Source: a virus. From it: DNA of 64,000 nucleotides. The position numbers and the translations under genes were made by a program. Below, piece after piece: positions 10,601 to 16,947 of this stretch. The first letter of the stretch is position 1. Each line of letters opens with the position of its first letter. The stretch lies in IMG/VR virus record IMGVR_UViG_3300036781_000418, positions 62,001 to 126,000 of that record; one strand, 5' to 3'. The notes under the pieces were generated by a model. It worked only from the letters and a program-made list of their open reading frames with translations, did not search any database and was not told the DNA's origin.

Positions 10601-13424
10601 CGGCCCAAAGGGTACCGTTCCAGACGTACAGAACGTTCGTTGGTCGCGAGTACCAGAGGTCGCCGGTGGCTGGGTTGGACGGTGCGGACAGGTCACTGAC
10701 GACGTTGTACACACGGTAGTCCACCTTACCGTAGCCCAGTGGGTAGAACCATAGTAGGCCCTTGTACGGGAGCGACGGTGGAGTTGTCGTGTAGGAACCG
10801 ACGGCCGCGGTCACTGCGTTGTCGGAGCGCTTCACCATCGTGTTTGGGCTCAGCAGCTGGTCACGCAGGTCCAATGAGTCCGTGTACGGTGGAGACATGT
10901 GGCCGTCGTGGTGACGGAGCAGGGTGAGGCCAAGTTCGTCGTCGAAGACCAGACCAGGGGTCAGGCGCGGCGAGATGCCAAGCTGCGGGGCCGTAAGTGG
11001 GAAGCCTGGCACAGCCGCGGTCGTGTCGTACAGGACGGTCTTAACGTCTTGATCCTGCACACGCTGGGTCAACAGGTAGTCCAACAGTCGATCAGTGGAG
11101 GCCGCGTCCGTCACCACCTCAACTTCGCCAAGGTAGTTGACGAAGTGGGTGAAGAACAGGTCGGAAATCGTGTTGAGACCGACTTCGTACTGGACCTTGG
11201 CACCGTCGATCATGGACAGCGGTGTCATGTCCCGCTGCATCAGCAGTGAGGCCAGCAGGTTCTGCAGCTCAGACCACAGCTTGATGGAGCCACCGAACGC
11301 GCGGTTCTCAGTTCCACCTGGAATTTGGTTGGCGATGATACCACGGAAGTGTGAGTACATCGTACCCTCTGGAACCTCGTTGGAGTTGTCCGCCGCAACG
11401 TTGTTGTAGAACATCCGTGGAACGAGCCAAGCACCCTTGTTCTCAGTGTCCGCGTTAGGCCCACCAAAGATGTCTACCAGCGTACCGTCGTCGGCCGTGA
11501 AGACGTAGCGCACGGTCTCCTCACCACCGATGGAGAACGTAAACACATCACCTGCGGTAAATGGGGTTGCCCCAACCGTGATAGTCGCGTCAAACAGACC
11601 GTTAGAGTATGGAGTACCGGCGTTGATCACCGTCAGGTCGGTCGGCGTCGTTGGAAGCTCGCTGGTCTTCGAACCAACCACCTTAAAAGTCGTCGGTGAG
11701 GTGGCGGTCAACGTCCAGATCTGCTGCACCTGGGTTGGATCGGTGGCGGTCACCGTGAGGGCGCCGTCTCCGTTGCCCACGAAGGTCGTCTCAACCACGG
11801 AGGCGGCCTGATAACCAGGGTGCCAGATCGTCTTCAGGTCAGTGCCGTCCTTAAAGAACAGGAGCTCACCGGACTCATCCACCATACCATGGTCGAAGAT
11901 GAAGTCGGCGCTGTCGGTCGTCGTCAGCTTGACACGACGTTGAAGCTGGCCGTCCACAGCGGCCGTAGCATCCTCAACGTAGAAGAAGATGGACGTTGCA
12001 AGCTTGGCCGGCGTGCCGTCGTAACGGTAGAGGTTGAACAGCGGAAGCTGGTCAAAGTCGTACTTACGTTGACCGTAGAAGATCCCAGTTGGAGGTGCTG
12101 GGTTACCGGTGGAATCAACGTGGTTGTTCAGTTCGATGTCCGCCTGAACTTCAATAATTGGGCGAGTCGCTTGGAAGACCTTCGACAGGTCGTATGGGCC
12201 GGACGCGACATCTTCACTGGACAGCCAGAAGTTACCTTCCTGCCAATCGTTCGTGTTGGAGAAAGTTAGACCGTTGGCCGTCCAGCTCCAAGCACCAGCT
12301 GAACCTGACGAGACGTACTGCTGGCCACCGCCCAGCGTGCCGTTGACCACGAAGACGACGTCGTTCACCATCCAAGTTGACACGTCAAAGTCGACCGCCC
12401 GAGTCCAGCCCTGTGCTTGGACGACGTAGATGCCGTTCTCGGCGCCCGTGTTGTCCTTAACAAGGATGCGGTCTCCGGCCTGGAGCAGTACGCCGTCGAT
12501 CGTCTGGTAGACGTTGAGGGTGCGGACGTTGTTGACCTTGCCCTTGACGCCGGTGCTGCCGGTAAAGGTGATGCCGACGGCGGTCGACAGAAACGGTGCA
12601 TCGATCAGGAACTCATCGCCAGCCGCGAAGGACTCAGATCCAGCTGGGTCGCCGTTCTCGTCGAAGATTGCGTCGCGGACAACGTTGAACGTCAGTAGGG
12701 TGACGGTGTTCGTGCCGTCGGACACGGTGAAGTCGATGACCTGGTTGTTCGAGGTCAACGTAAAGTTCTGAGTGACGGGCAGGTAGGCACCAAGGGCACC
12801 GTTCGCCGTGACCGTGCCGGTGGTTGGGGTGTCGAAGTGAACCGTCCACGTCTGTTGGTAGAAGCCGGTACCCGTCAACACGGTGTTTGTGGTCGTCGCG
12901 ACGCGCGCGTTTACCTTGTTCAAGTCACCTGGGGCTGGACGGGCAATGACGAAGTACTCAGGTGCGAGGGTCTCGTTCCAAGTCAGGTCGACGTTCTCCT
13001 GACCAGCCTGAGCCACCCAGTAGTAGTTGAAGAAGTTCGTGAACTTGTTGAGGTCGATCGGTGGCGCGTAGTTGTTACCCTGCGAGTAGAGCCAGCTGGA
13101 CTGGTCCTTAGAGATTCCAAGGACCTCGGCCTTGCGCACGAGGTCCTGCACCGTAAAGGTGTAGGTCTCGGAACCGACCATGAAGGTGATCACTGGAATA
13201 AGGGAGTTGACCTCACGTTCCGAGTTCAACTGCGGCACGGCTGGCGCGCCCGAGTCGGTGACGGGCTGCTTGCCCACGTAGCCGTACAGTGGAACGCTCT
13301 CGTCGCGCGTCATAAACCTGTTGAACAGGTTGTTGAACAGCGACTCGCTCATTGGATTCTTCAACTCCTGTGGGTACAGGGAGTTGAACGTCTGATACGG
13401 CAGGTTGTAGTCTTTGGTGGCCAT
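4671..13424 (-). CDS. Giant baseplate/tail structural protein (gp7 position)
   Basis: 2917 residues from ATG at 13424; an in-frame GTG one codon earlier is an alternative. The protein is a mosaic of beta-rich modules. Two copies of a common phage-fibre module (iDG..l.aGDrIL ... NGvy ... GWTR) lie near 12.4-12.5 kb and 9.9-10.1 kb, and a module SAPSNPATGDLWYS...VWNGTLW near 10.6 kb is shared with the gp13-like and fibre-like proteins in this window. The segment around 7.0-7.2 kb has RVWWD and VDVYEWVESS motifs. It follows gp6 in the same direction, as gp7 does in T4, but is much longer than T4 gp7, so the wedge role rests on synteny. A TAAATA late promoter lies 27 bases upstream. Confidence 0.85.
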   Translation of the reverse strand: MATKDYNLPYQTFNSLYPQELKNPMSESLFNNLFNRFMTRDESVPLYGYVGKQPVTDSGAPAVPQLNSEREVNSLIPVITFMVGSETYTFTVQDLVRKAEVLGISKDQSSWLYSQGNNYAPPIDLNKFTNFFNYYWVAQAGQENVDLTWNETLAPEYFVIARPAPGDLNKVNARVATTTNTVLTGTGFYQQTWTVHFDTPTTGTVTANGALGAYLPVTQNFTLTSNNQVIDFTVSDGTNTVTLLTFNVVRDAIFDENGDPAGSESFAAGDEFLIDAPFLSTAVGITFTGSTGVKGKVNNVRTLNVYQTIDGVLLQAGDRILVKDNTGAENGIYVVQAQGWTRAVDFDVSTWMVNDVVFVVNGTLGGGQQYVSSGSAGAWSWTANGLTFSNTNDWQEGNFWLSSEDVASGPYDLSKVFQATRPIIEVQADIELNNHVDSTGNPAPPTGIFYGQRKYDFDQLPLFNLYRYDGTPAKLATSIFFYVEDATAAVDGQLQRRVKLTTTDSADFIFDHGMVDESGELLFFKDGTDLKTIWHPGYQAASVVETTFVGNGDGALTVTATDPTQVQQIWTLTATSPTTFKVVGSKTSELPTTPTDLTVINAGTPYSNGLFDATITVGATPFTAGDVFTFSIGGEETVRYVFTADDGTLVDIFGGPNADTENKGAWLVPRMFYNNVAADNSNEVPEGTMYSHFRGIIANQIPGGTENRAFGGSIKLWSELQNLLASLLMQRDMTPLSMIDGAKVQYEVGLNTISDLFFTHFVNYLGEVEVVTDAASTDRLLDYLLTQRVQDQDVKTVLYDTTAAVPGFPLTAPQLGISPRLTPGLVFDDELGLTLLRHHDGHMSPPYTDSLDLRDQLLSPNTMVKRSDNAVTAAVGSYTTTPPSLPYKGLLWFYPLGYGKVDYRVYNVVSDLSAPSNPATGDLWYSRPTNVLYVWNGTLWAVESNQLLPWTSFSFGSTLNDVLINLEQRLYDGCPPTHHTYFSQADVETALSSDLAPALERELAQWASTNGYDPTAPDYVSTDPFTWNYSGLTVGQTAPLTTSTVPARWYNLLEAHQGTVTGVIPTSRPNIEPWLLVGQATKPVNWDSMWAAPVSPDQVANPINGFTNGGAVAVVTTSPAAFNGLVTIDGYTLVAGDLILITGETIQASNGVWTASSAGWTRNMSASLALKQTFTVTKGYEYSGTVWYVSTAPASIGTDPVVVQQARYWSQAMWSAIAAARPTLKLSVDVTRDMLIPPYVSTVVSSSVNAVTNTLPPTPAASYTFGESSPVETVWTRTIDYRYSLASALFVTDPLTWLRELWGFEWVTVDGIRYDGFDVSMPGHPRFRLHGDPVAAIVRTQPLSVDLITAPTDFTLSIVHDAYDANHKQVFSIYDVNGVYLGTAEEGTATSLAVDGYVITNLLMEDEGRPFRQGDTYTLTGTADGATISMVATPATYYQFRGFGQVFTQALRGFSVDTSAGYAISAYRGWEVNLGYRAGGLVETNDLLVFTDSEVLPESAYELRVKRSPYAADTWAQALRVSVVQLGSYVLSSTGAPIATNDASDWVFRIDGYNSRHLDISYYTYSSNNEVTFKALASAHTDRTWYQPTEITGTVDAQLPLIITGLQNVVDVIYGYTDKLISEGWIFNLSSQNNIDQETGRNRTWQLEIEKLVDRVYAGINLGDGVVMNPFMDHVWIELNQGLLSPFADTALFDVDADPAVYDTLGVKLKTEDLIVMRSNGRAEIWADAPMFGVHAQFDEYEHIFVLANEVNPSTGEGLIYDPFTGARIITLRFNGRKQATATLRPEYGGHYLVGDEVKRNLQASTDMVQGFYDPNKVYEDELSTTHALALLGFTPKDYMADLDLTNRTQFDFWRGLIQLKGTNASIQAFLNNDRFQDAKIDEYWAYKVAEYGDARQKIYPELKIDVDDCVQQFTKLVFDYTPPTAPATGSDFAAFTEVDMDDETRWFSIDDLNGPTTFTADELPTLSQNIDADYMATNGLTFPFQLTLPFIADWRVVDGANVTKLNETTYLVSDFTELTITGWGVSVGKFNPMKLFNYVANEKIDDIVFWHPATGQHTPNALESINIISKLDPARYNVSTLVEGNSNYDPLRPWGAKEVGRVWWDMTRLDYLPYYDKVIFPRVEDRLARWGTLADYAAVDVYEWVESSVSPADYAAQALIDAGDADLDSADKADGVVADAKYYVRDRIWLTRPIAWSYSGVPNGAAHMGGAFGSTDYNSTLYVEAGTSSLGDGLLWLESNTFLERGIVAGMRVGAWNLDPLTPEPLSELTVLSDFTKRLMVDNAGDEELFVMKSVTTSTDGAVAILTLDVTSYTPTIGGLEFLAEPVDTLQLTDNAGTITDLVDVSTFFRVVETETGDFQVISLRVDRGDANDVTPGDYFGATFTTYANQVFSYTVPNFGLRVNVKFMTAGTWNTVTMMEAIVQGLNDMIILHDQVSYQTVVAGSNLPTSLINDQDPTSGTYNGIGWRAWTVPTQQQLDADSRQPNSCWVPFVGPWPVDQVAFNTSITVIQNANFTFTLNDGTEVRSTMSTWSAWRVLADEIFHQVVADTSTVTFEVPDGTALSSISVYINGSAQLAGSYSLSGTTVTLSFVPPVGAEVHLIVRGYVPTTVELAFDPDVTDNVLIQQQYKVDYQHVEVPVRDENGSILSTIYYFWVKDRSSVAQGKKTSVKSMADMLTTGPSTYVTFHDALHQPDNGTSYSYNAIAVAGLNYVVAQDDTFKLRFTRDFTLRDDPHGMDLKDVHTEWTLLRPGQRAVIPAVLWTLLTSTSAGQDAVGNAVPSARRIAYDTRNGTATQFGFATDQALAPQDLVNATLQFTILNTRLVDDSGPTPVPDYITVLDFNESDSWFDTPEHARATMTTIWNGASAAQINELFFAAVEEICAANYTMTDLFKTSRLSVYSIKVVDPVPVAPSYE

Positions 13425-13456
13425 CACACTCAGGGAAATTCGCGATGGTCTATTTA
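13421..13456 (-). promoter_or_regulatory. Late promoter with weak start-codon stem
   Basis: CTAAATAG (hexamer 13451-13456 on the minus strand) precedes the giant gene at 13424. CCATC downstream of the box can pair with GATGG spanning the start codon (5 bp, 18-nt loop). The promoter call is good by consensus and position; the stem is short and may be chance. Confidence 0.6.
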
Positions 13457-13500
13457 GAGCTTGACCAAACCTGAGAAAATCACCTCACGAGTTCGCCCGT

Positions 13501-13550
13501 AGAGGCATTAGCTGACAGATAGTGCAGGTTCATGGTGCGGCGACACGAGA
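13501..13550 (-). repeat. Intergenic repeat element, copy 1
   Basis: On the minus strand a 33-base core (13501-13533) matches cores at 39916-39948 and 61691-61723 at 31 of 33 positions each. It is preceded by TCGTGTCGCCGC, also conserved in the 61.7 kb copy. It lies between the terminator of the cargo cluster and the late promoter of the giant gene. It reads as a 17-codon ORF beginning MNLHYLSANAS, but the changes between copies do not look like protein conservation. Function unknown. Confidence 0.7.
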
Positions 13551-13572
13551 GGTCACCGGTGCGTCCCGAGAC

Positions 13573-13600
13573 GGTGCGGTGTTGAACTCAACACCGCACC
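13573..13600 (-). terminator. Strong stem-loop at the end of the cargo cluster
   Basis: Perfect 12-bp stem (GGTGCGGTGTTG paired with CAACACCGCACC) with a 4-base loop, 10 bases past the stop of the gene at 13611. There is no clear T-run after it on the minus strand, so it may be a processing or stability hairpin rather than an intrinsic terminator. Confidence 0.6.
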
Positions 13601-13610
13601 CACTTCAGTG

Positions 13611-13982
13611 TCACTCGGCCTCGTTCTTGATCCACTCGAGTGCAAGTTTCAGCTCCTCAATGAAGAGCTCTCCAGCCTCTTCAGCGTTGCTAAAAACCTT
13701 GCCATCCAGCTTGTTAAAGTTGCCGTCCATCTTGTACCAGCTGACCCGTGCACCCACTCGTGTGTCACGTGTCAAATCGTAACACAACGAAATAAACGGC
13801 AGTGGTTCATAAGAATCATTCGATATTACCTCGACAACACCTTGATTGTCCTTTAGCTCGTAGGTAATGGTCTTGTGCTTGAGCATCTTTGCGCAGAGTG
13901 CGGTCGCCTGCTTGGCCACCAACCCCGCGTGAAACTTGGCTTCTTCAAAGCCGTCAGATTCAAATAGTTGAGCTACGTTCAT
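13611..13982 (-). CDS. Putative capsid-targeted small protein, family A
   Basis: 123 residues, starting MNVAQLFE, so an L-x-E prohead-protease-type site ends at residue 8. The rest (DGFEEAKFHAGLVAKQATAL ... EEAGELFIEELKLALEWI) is clearly related to the next gene upstream in the operon, which ends EEAGQLFMRKLKLAVSEY. I know no named family. It overlaps its neighbour by 4 nt in an operon of similar small genes. The suggested role is a head-packaged internal protein, based only on the N-terminal peptide and context. Confidence 0.75.
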   Translation of the reverse strand: MNVAQLFESDGFEEAKFHAGLVAKQATALCAKMLKHKTITYELKDNQGVVEVISNDSYEPLPFISLCYDLTRDTRVGARVSWYKMDGNFNKLDGKVFSNAEEAGELFIEELKLALEWIKNEAE

Positions 13983-14329
13983 GGCTTAGACTGCTCGTTG
14001 TACTCGCTCACCGCCAACTTTAGCTTACGCATGAAAAGCTGACCGGCCTCCTCAACGGTGTCGACAGTTTCAAGGTCGATCTCACCGTCCTGATACCATC
14101 CTACTTCAAACTCAGTGCCTGCGGAATGGTCGTCGCGTTTGATGAACGGCACCTCGTGCTCAACACCTTGCACCAATGTGACTGCGAGGCCTTCTTGGTC
14201 GTCAAGTTCGTAGTTGATCTCTTCATGCTTAATCATCTTTTCCAGATAGACGTTGGCCTGCTTTACGATGAGCTGCATGTGCAGGTGATCGTCTTCGTAG
14301 TCGCTTTCAAGTAGGTGTCGTAGTTTCAT
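13979..14329 (-). CDS. Putative capsid-targeted small protein, family A
   Basis: 116 residues. The N-terminus MKLRHLLE followed by SD gives an L-L-E cleavage-type site at residue 8. The body has the family pattern: a helix with HMQLIVKQANVYLEKM, a beta-rich middle (YELDDQEGLAVTLV) and a C-terminal helix EEAGQLFMRKLKLAVSEY. Overlaps of 4 nt on both sides indicate translational coupling. No enzymatic motif is visible. Confidence 0.77.
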   Translation of the reverse strand: MKLRHLLESDYEDDHLHMQLIVKQANVYLEKMIKHEEINYELDDQEGLAVTLVQGVEHEVPFIKRDDHSAGTEFEVGWYQDGEIDLETVDTVEEAGQLFMRKLKLAVSEYNEQSKP

Positions 14330-14685
14330 TGTTTATCCCCGTCATTGTCGCGCACCTTGTTAACGCGCTCGATCTCGTCCTTAAACACCTTCCAAGCGTC
14401 CGATGATTTTACGAACAGCTGTTCGTCCCAGCCAGTCTTACGCACAATTACCATGTAGTGGCGACCCATGTGGTCGCGCTCGTTCCACGCCATGATTGGG
14501 TAGTCAGAACCGATACGCGGCTGGATGTTAATGACGTGTGCCGTACCTGAGCCCATGTACATAATCCGGTACTCTGGAGCCGGTGCCAGCTTCTTCGCCT
14601 TGATGAGGAACAGCTGCATGTCCTCATCAGCATGTTCTGGAACGGTGCTGTCGACTTCGTCTTCCAAGAGTGAGTTAAGCTTCAT
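14326..14685 (-). CDS. Putative capsid-targeted small protein, family A
   Basis: 119 residues, starting MKLNSLLE then DE. After an acidic linker the conserved helix DMQLFLIKAKKLAPAPEYRI appears, then a beta-rich middle with YPIMAWNERDHMGRHYMVIV, and a final helix in which DAWKVFKDEIERVNKV replaces the usual C-terminal motif. It is coupled by 4-nt overlaps to both neighbours. Distant paralogue of the other family A members; function unknown. Confidence 0.77.
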   Translation of the reverse strand: MKLNSLLEDEVDSTVPEHADEDMQLFLIKAKKLAPAPEYRIMYMGSGTAHVINIQPRIGSDYPIMAWNERDHMGRHYMVIVRKTGWDEQLFVKSSDAWKVFKDEIERVNKVRDNDGDKQ

Positions 14686-15821
14686 GTTGATCCCTCTCCT
14701 CGGCTGTGCTTGTCGTTCGCCTCTTTGATCAGCTTTAGCAAGTGCACGTAGGCCTCGGTAATGTCGACATAGTGCGCCTCGATTATATCCGACAAACTAA
14801 CAAAGAAGTGCGCAAAGTGGTTGCCGATCCGACGTTTGCTACTAGCCCAGGTTGTAAAACCAATTGACGGAAATGGAACGTGCGAATTGTTGACCGGACG
14901 CAGCGCAAAGATGCCCTCTTTTGTTTTATAAAATTTGTATCGCACCGCGGCTTTTTGATTGATGGCCTTAAGCAACAGCCCCATGTCTTCGTTGTAACCT
15001 TTAACGGTTTCTGAATTGAGTTTATCGCCAAATTCGCTCTCATAAAGTTTGGCATCATTGCACTTGTCAATTTCAACCAACATAAACTTAAGAGCCTCGG
15101 CTACCGTCTTAAACTCAAAGTTAACGTGGCCTGGATGGTGGCTTGGACGCTTAACGGTCACAAAGATGTTCTTGCCATTTTTGCTCCAAAACCTGGTCTT
15201 GCTGTATTGCATTACCGGATATTTTGACGATTTATGTTCAGGAACGATGTCGAAGCTCTTCATGTCATCGTCGTTGCTGCTAATCTTGTACGACACCTTA
15301 GCCCGCTTGTTGATGGCGATGGCTGCGAGGTGCATGTCTTCAATGGTGCCACGGTACTCCTCTTCTGAGTGAGTTGAGGTGGACCTTTGACCTTCATGCA
15401 AGGCGTACACATGGTACGTGATGTTCTTGACGGCGTCAGGCTCCGCGGCCTTGTACTGTGGAAAGTTCTTCTTAAACAGCCGACTGTAGATTCGAGCTCG
15501 CTGTTCACCCTGTGGATCATCTTCGACGCTCCACAGGAACCGCTTTGGATGGTGAAGGTCGATGAACTCCTGAACGGCGGCCGTGAAGAAGCCGAACACC
15601 TCGAGGGCGGCGTGGTCGTTGGTTGGCTTCGCGGACGCGTAGGACGCGGACGAAGACGTGTCGTAGAAGGCGATCTCCCAGGCCTCTTCATCCTCGTTGA
15701 AGTCGCAGACGACGGTGATTGGCCGACCAGCAATCTTCTTACGAACCTTGAACATCGTCGGGGTGTTCTTAACCAGCTCGTAGTTGGCCCGGCCAGGGCT
15801 GAGAATTTCATCGAGCTTCAT
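14682..15821 (-). CDS. Three-module fusion protein of the family A type
   Basis: 379 residues, starting MKLDEILSPG; the usual L-x-E at residues 6-8 is ILS here, although LDE occurs at 3-5. Residues about 1-150 form a first module. Residues about 155-260 (GTIEDMHLAAIAINKRAKVSYK ... VAEALKFMLVEIDK) and 270-370 (YNEDMGLLLKAINQKAAVRYKF ... EAYVHLLKLIKEAND) are two copies of the same domain seen as single genes next door. It appears to have arisen by in-frame fusion or duplication of neighbouring paralogues. No catalytic motif seen. Confidence 0.78.
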   Translation of the reverse strand: MKLDEILSPGRANYELVKNTPTMFKVRKKIAGRPITVVCDFNEDEEAWEIAFYDTSSSASYASAKPTNDHAALEVFGFFTAAVQEFIDLHHPKRFLWSVEDDPQGEQRARIYSRLFKKNFPQYKAAEPDAVKNITYHVYALHEGQRSTSTHSEEEYRGTIEDMHLAAIAINKRAKVSYKISSNDDDMKSFDIVPEHKSSKYPVMQYSKTRFWSKNGKNIFVTVKRPSHHPGHVNFEFKTVAEALKFMLVEIDKCNDAKLYESEFGDKLNSETVKGYNEDMGLLLKAINQKAAVRYKFYKTKEGIFALRPVNNSHVPFPSIGFTTWASSKRRIGNHFAHFFVSLSDIIEAHYVDITEAYVHLLKLIKEANDKHSRGEGST

Positions 15822-16188
15822 AGCTCAACCTTTCCTTAAGCAGGTCAAAGAACAGCTTTGACGCGTCTGTAAACCGCAGGAGCCGCGTGTATACACGTCT
15901 ATTGTCAGATCCAGGATGGTTGCACGTGACCACGAAGTGTTTCGGTACAACGCCACGCTGCGCTCGCTCCTCAATGAACACGTTAAGGTTTGGATAACCG
16001 TCGGTCCATTGCGCACTGTTCAAGCTAAGTACTGGACTTCGTGTGGTTCCATTCTGTTGAACTGCATACAGGTTGTTTGTCAACTTACGAGTAAGCTCCA
16101 GCGCCAAGTCCATGTCATCCGCAGCGTCAGCCCATTCGGCTTCGCTCATTCGGTGAACATCGGCTTGTTCGAAGATATCAAGCTTCAT
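15808..16188 (-). CDS. Putative capsid-targeted small protein, family A
   Basis: 126 residues from the internal ATG at 16188, chosen because it restores the shared N-terminus MKLDIFEQAD (I-F-E site); the frame is open further upstream but that part lies inside the neighbouring gene. The conserved helix reads DDMDLALELTRKLTNNLYAV and the C-terminal helix DASKLFFDLLKERL. Overlaps: 11 nt with the upstream gene, 14 nt with the downstream gene. Confidence 0.76.
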   Translation of the reverse strand: MKLDIFEQADVHRMSEAEWADAADDMDLALELTRKLTNNLYAVQQNGTTRSPVLSLNSAQWTDGYPNLNVFIEERAQRGVVPKHFVVTCNHPGSDNRRVYTRLLRFTDASKLFFDLLKERLSYEAR

Positions 16189-16537
16189 GCTGTAGCTCCA
16201 AGCGTTCACGGAACGCCTTGAACGCCTCACTTGAGGTCTCGTAGTATTTGAAAAACCTAGAGTTGCCGTCGGTCCAGCCTTCTCTGACTGCGTAGTGCAG
16301 GATAGATCCATCTTTACGCTTACCGTTTTTCTTAAGTATCATGATAGGCTGACCGATAACATGACCAACTGGAACTAGACACATGCTGTCAATTGCCTTA
16401 ACGATGTGAAACTTTCCACCAGCAGCGTTCAAGATGTCACAGCACAGCTGTAGTTGATCAAGTTCGGCTGCCCAGTCCTCTGGGTTCATGGCGTTGAAGA
16501 ATGTTTTGCCGGCCTCGTGCAGTTGATCAAGCTTCAT
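16178..16537 (-). CDS. Putative capsid-targeted small protein, family A
   Basis: 119 residues. MKLDQLHE followed by AG closely resembles the T4 internal-protein leader (MKTYQEFIAE followed by A). The family helix is ELDQLQLCCDILNAAGGKFHI; the C-terminus is SEAFKAFRERLELQ. It is coupled to both neighbours. No known domain recognised. Confidence 0.78.
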   Translation of the reverse strand: MKLDQLHEAGKTFFNAMNPEDWAAELDQLQLCCDILNAAGGKFHIVKAIDSMCLVPVGHVIGQPIMILKKNGKRKDGSILHYAVREGWTDGNSRFFKYYETSSEAFKAFRERLELQHEA

Positions 16538-16935
16538 TTCAGCGCCTCAGCTTCCTTGACGTACGTCATAAAGGTTTCCACTACCTCGTTAAGGTTTCCA
16601 GAAATGGATGCTGTAGCCCATCCTCGATGTGAACCTCTATGAGCGGTAAAGTGGGTTGGCGTTGCACCTACATTAACCGTGGTCTTTCTCCAAACCCAAA
16701 TTGTCGGGTAGGTTATCATGGATTTTTTAGGCTCTAGTATGGCGAAGCTGTTCGTTGGTGAATCCTTGTTTACCAACCTGATAATGTACTGGATGCCACT
16801 TAGGCGCTTGTTGAGTACGTCTGCCAACAAATCAAGGTTCTCAAGACCTTTGTGCCAGCTTTCTTTGTCTAGTACCATCACCTGGTTCCGCTGGCGAGCG
16901 CTGGGCTTTCTAACTGGAAGGCGGCCATCAAACAT
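16534..16935 (-). CDS. Family A paralogue lacking the leader peptide
   Basis: 133 residues, beginning MFDGRLPVRKPS, with no L-x-E leader. From about residue 24 it has the family A fold signature (SWHKGLENLDLLADVLNKR ... VVETFMTYVKEAEAL). It starts 12 nt after the gp6 stop codon, so it is first in the cargo-like cluster but second to gp6 in the transcript. Either its leader was lost or it acts outside the head. A start at the internal Met near residue 20 is also possible. Confidence 0.7.
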   Translation of the reverse strand: MFDGRLPVRKPSARQRNQVMVLDKESWHKGLENLDLLADVLNKRLSGIQYIIRLVNKDSPTNSFAILEPKKSMITYPTIWVWRKTTVNVGATPTHFTAHRGSHRGWATASISGNLNEVVETFMTYVKEAEALK

Positions 16936-16947
16936 GGTTAGCTTTCA

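Noticed and set aside
15387-15839. Rightward ORF of 150 residues
   Set aside because: Antisense to the three-module gene; the minus frame has clear paralogues.
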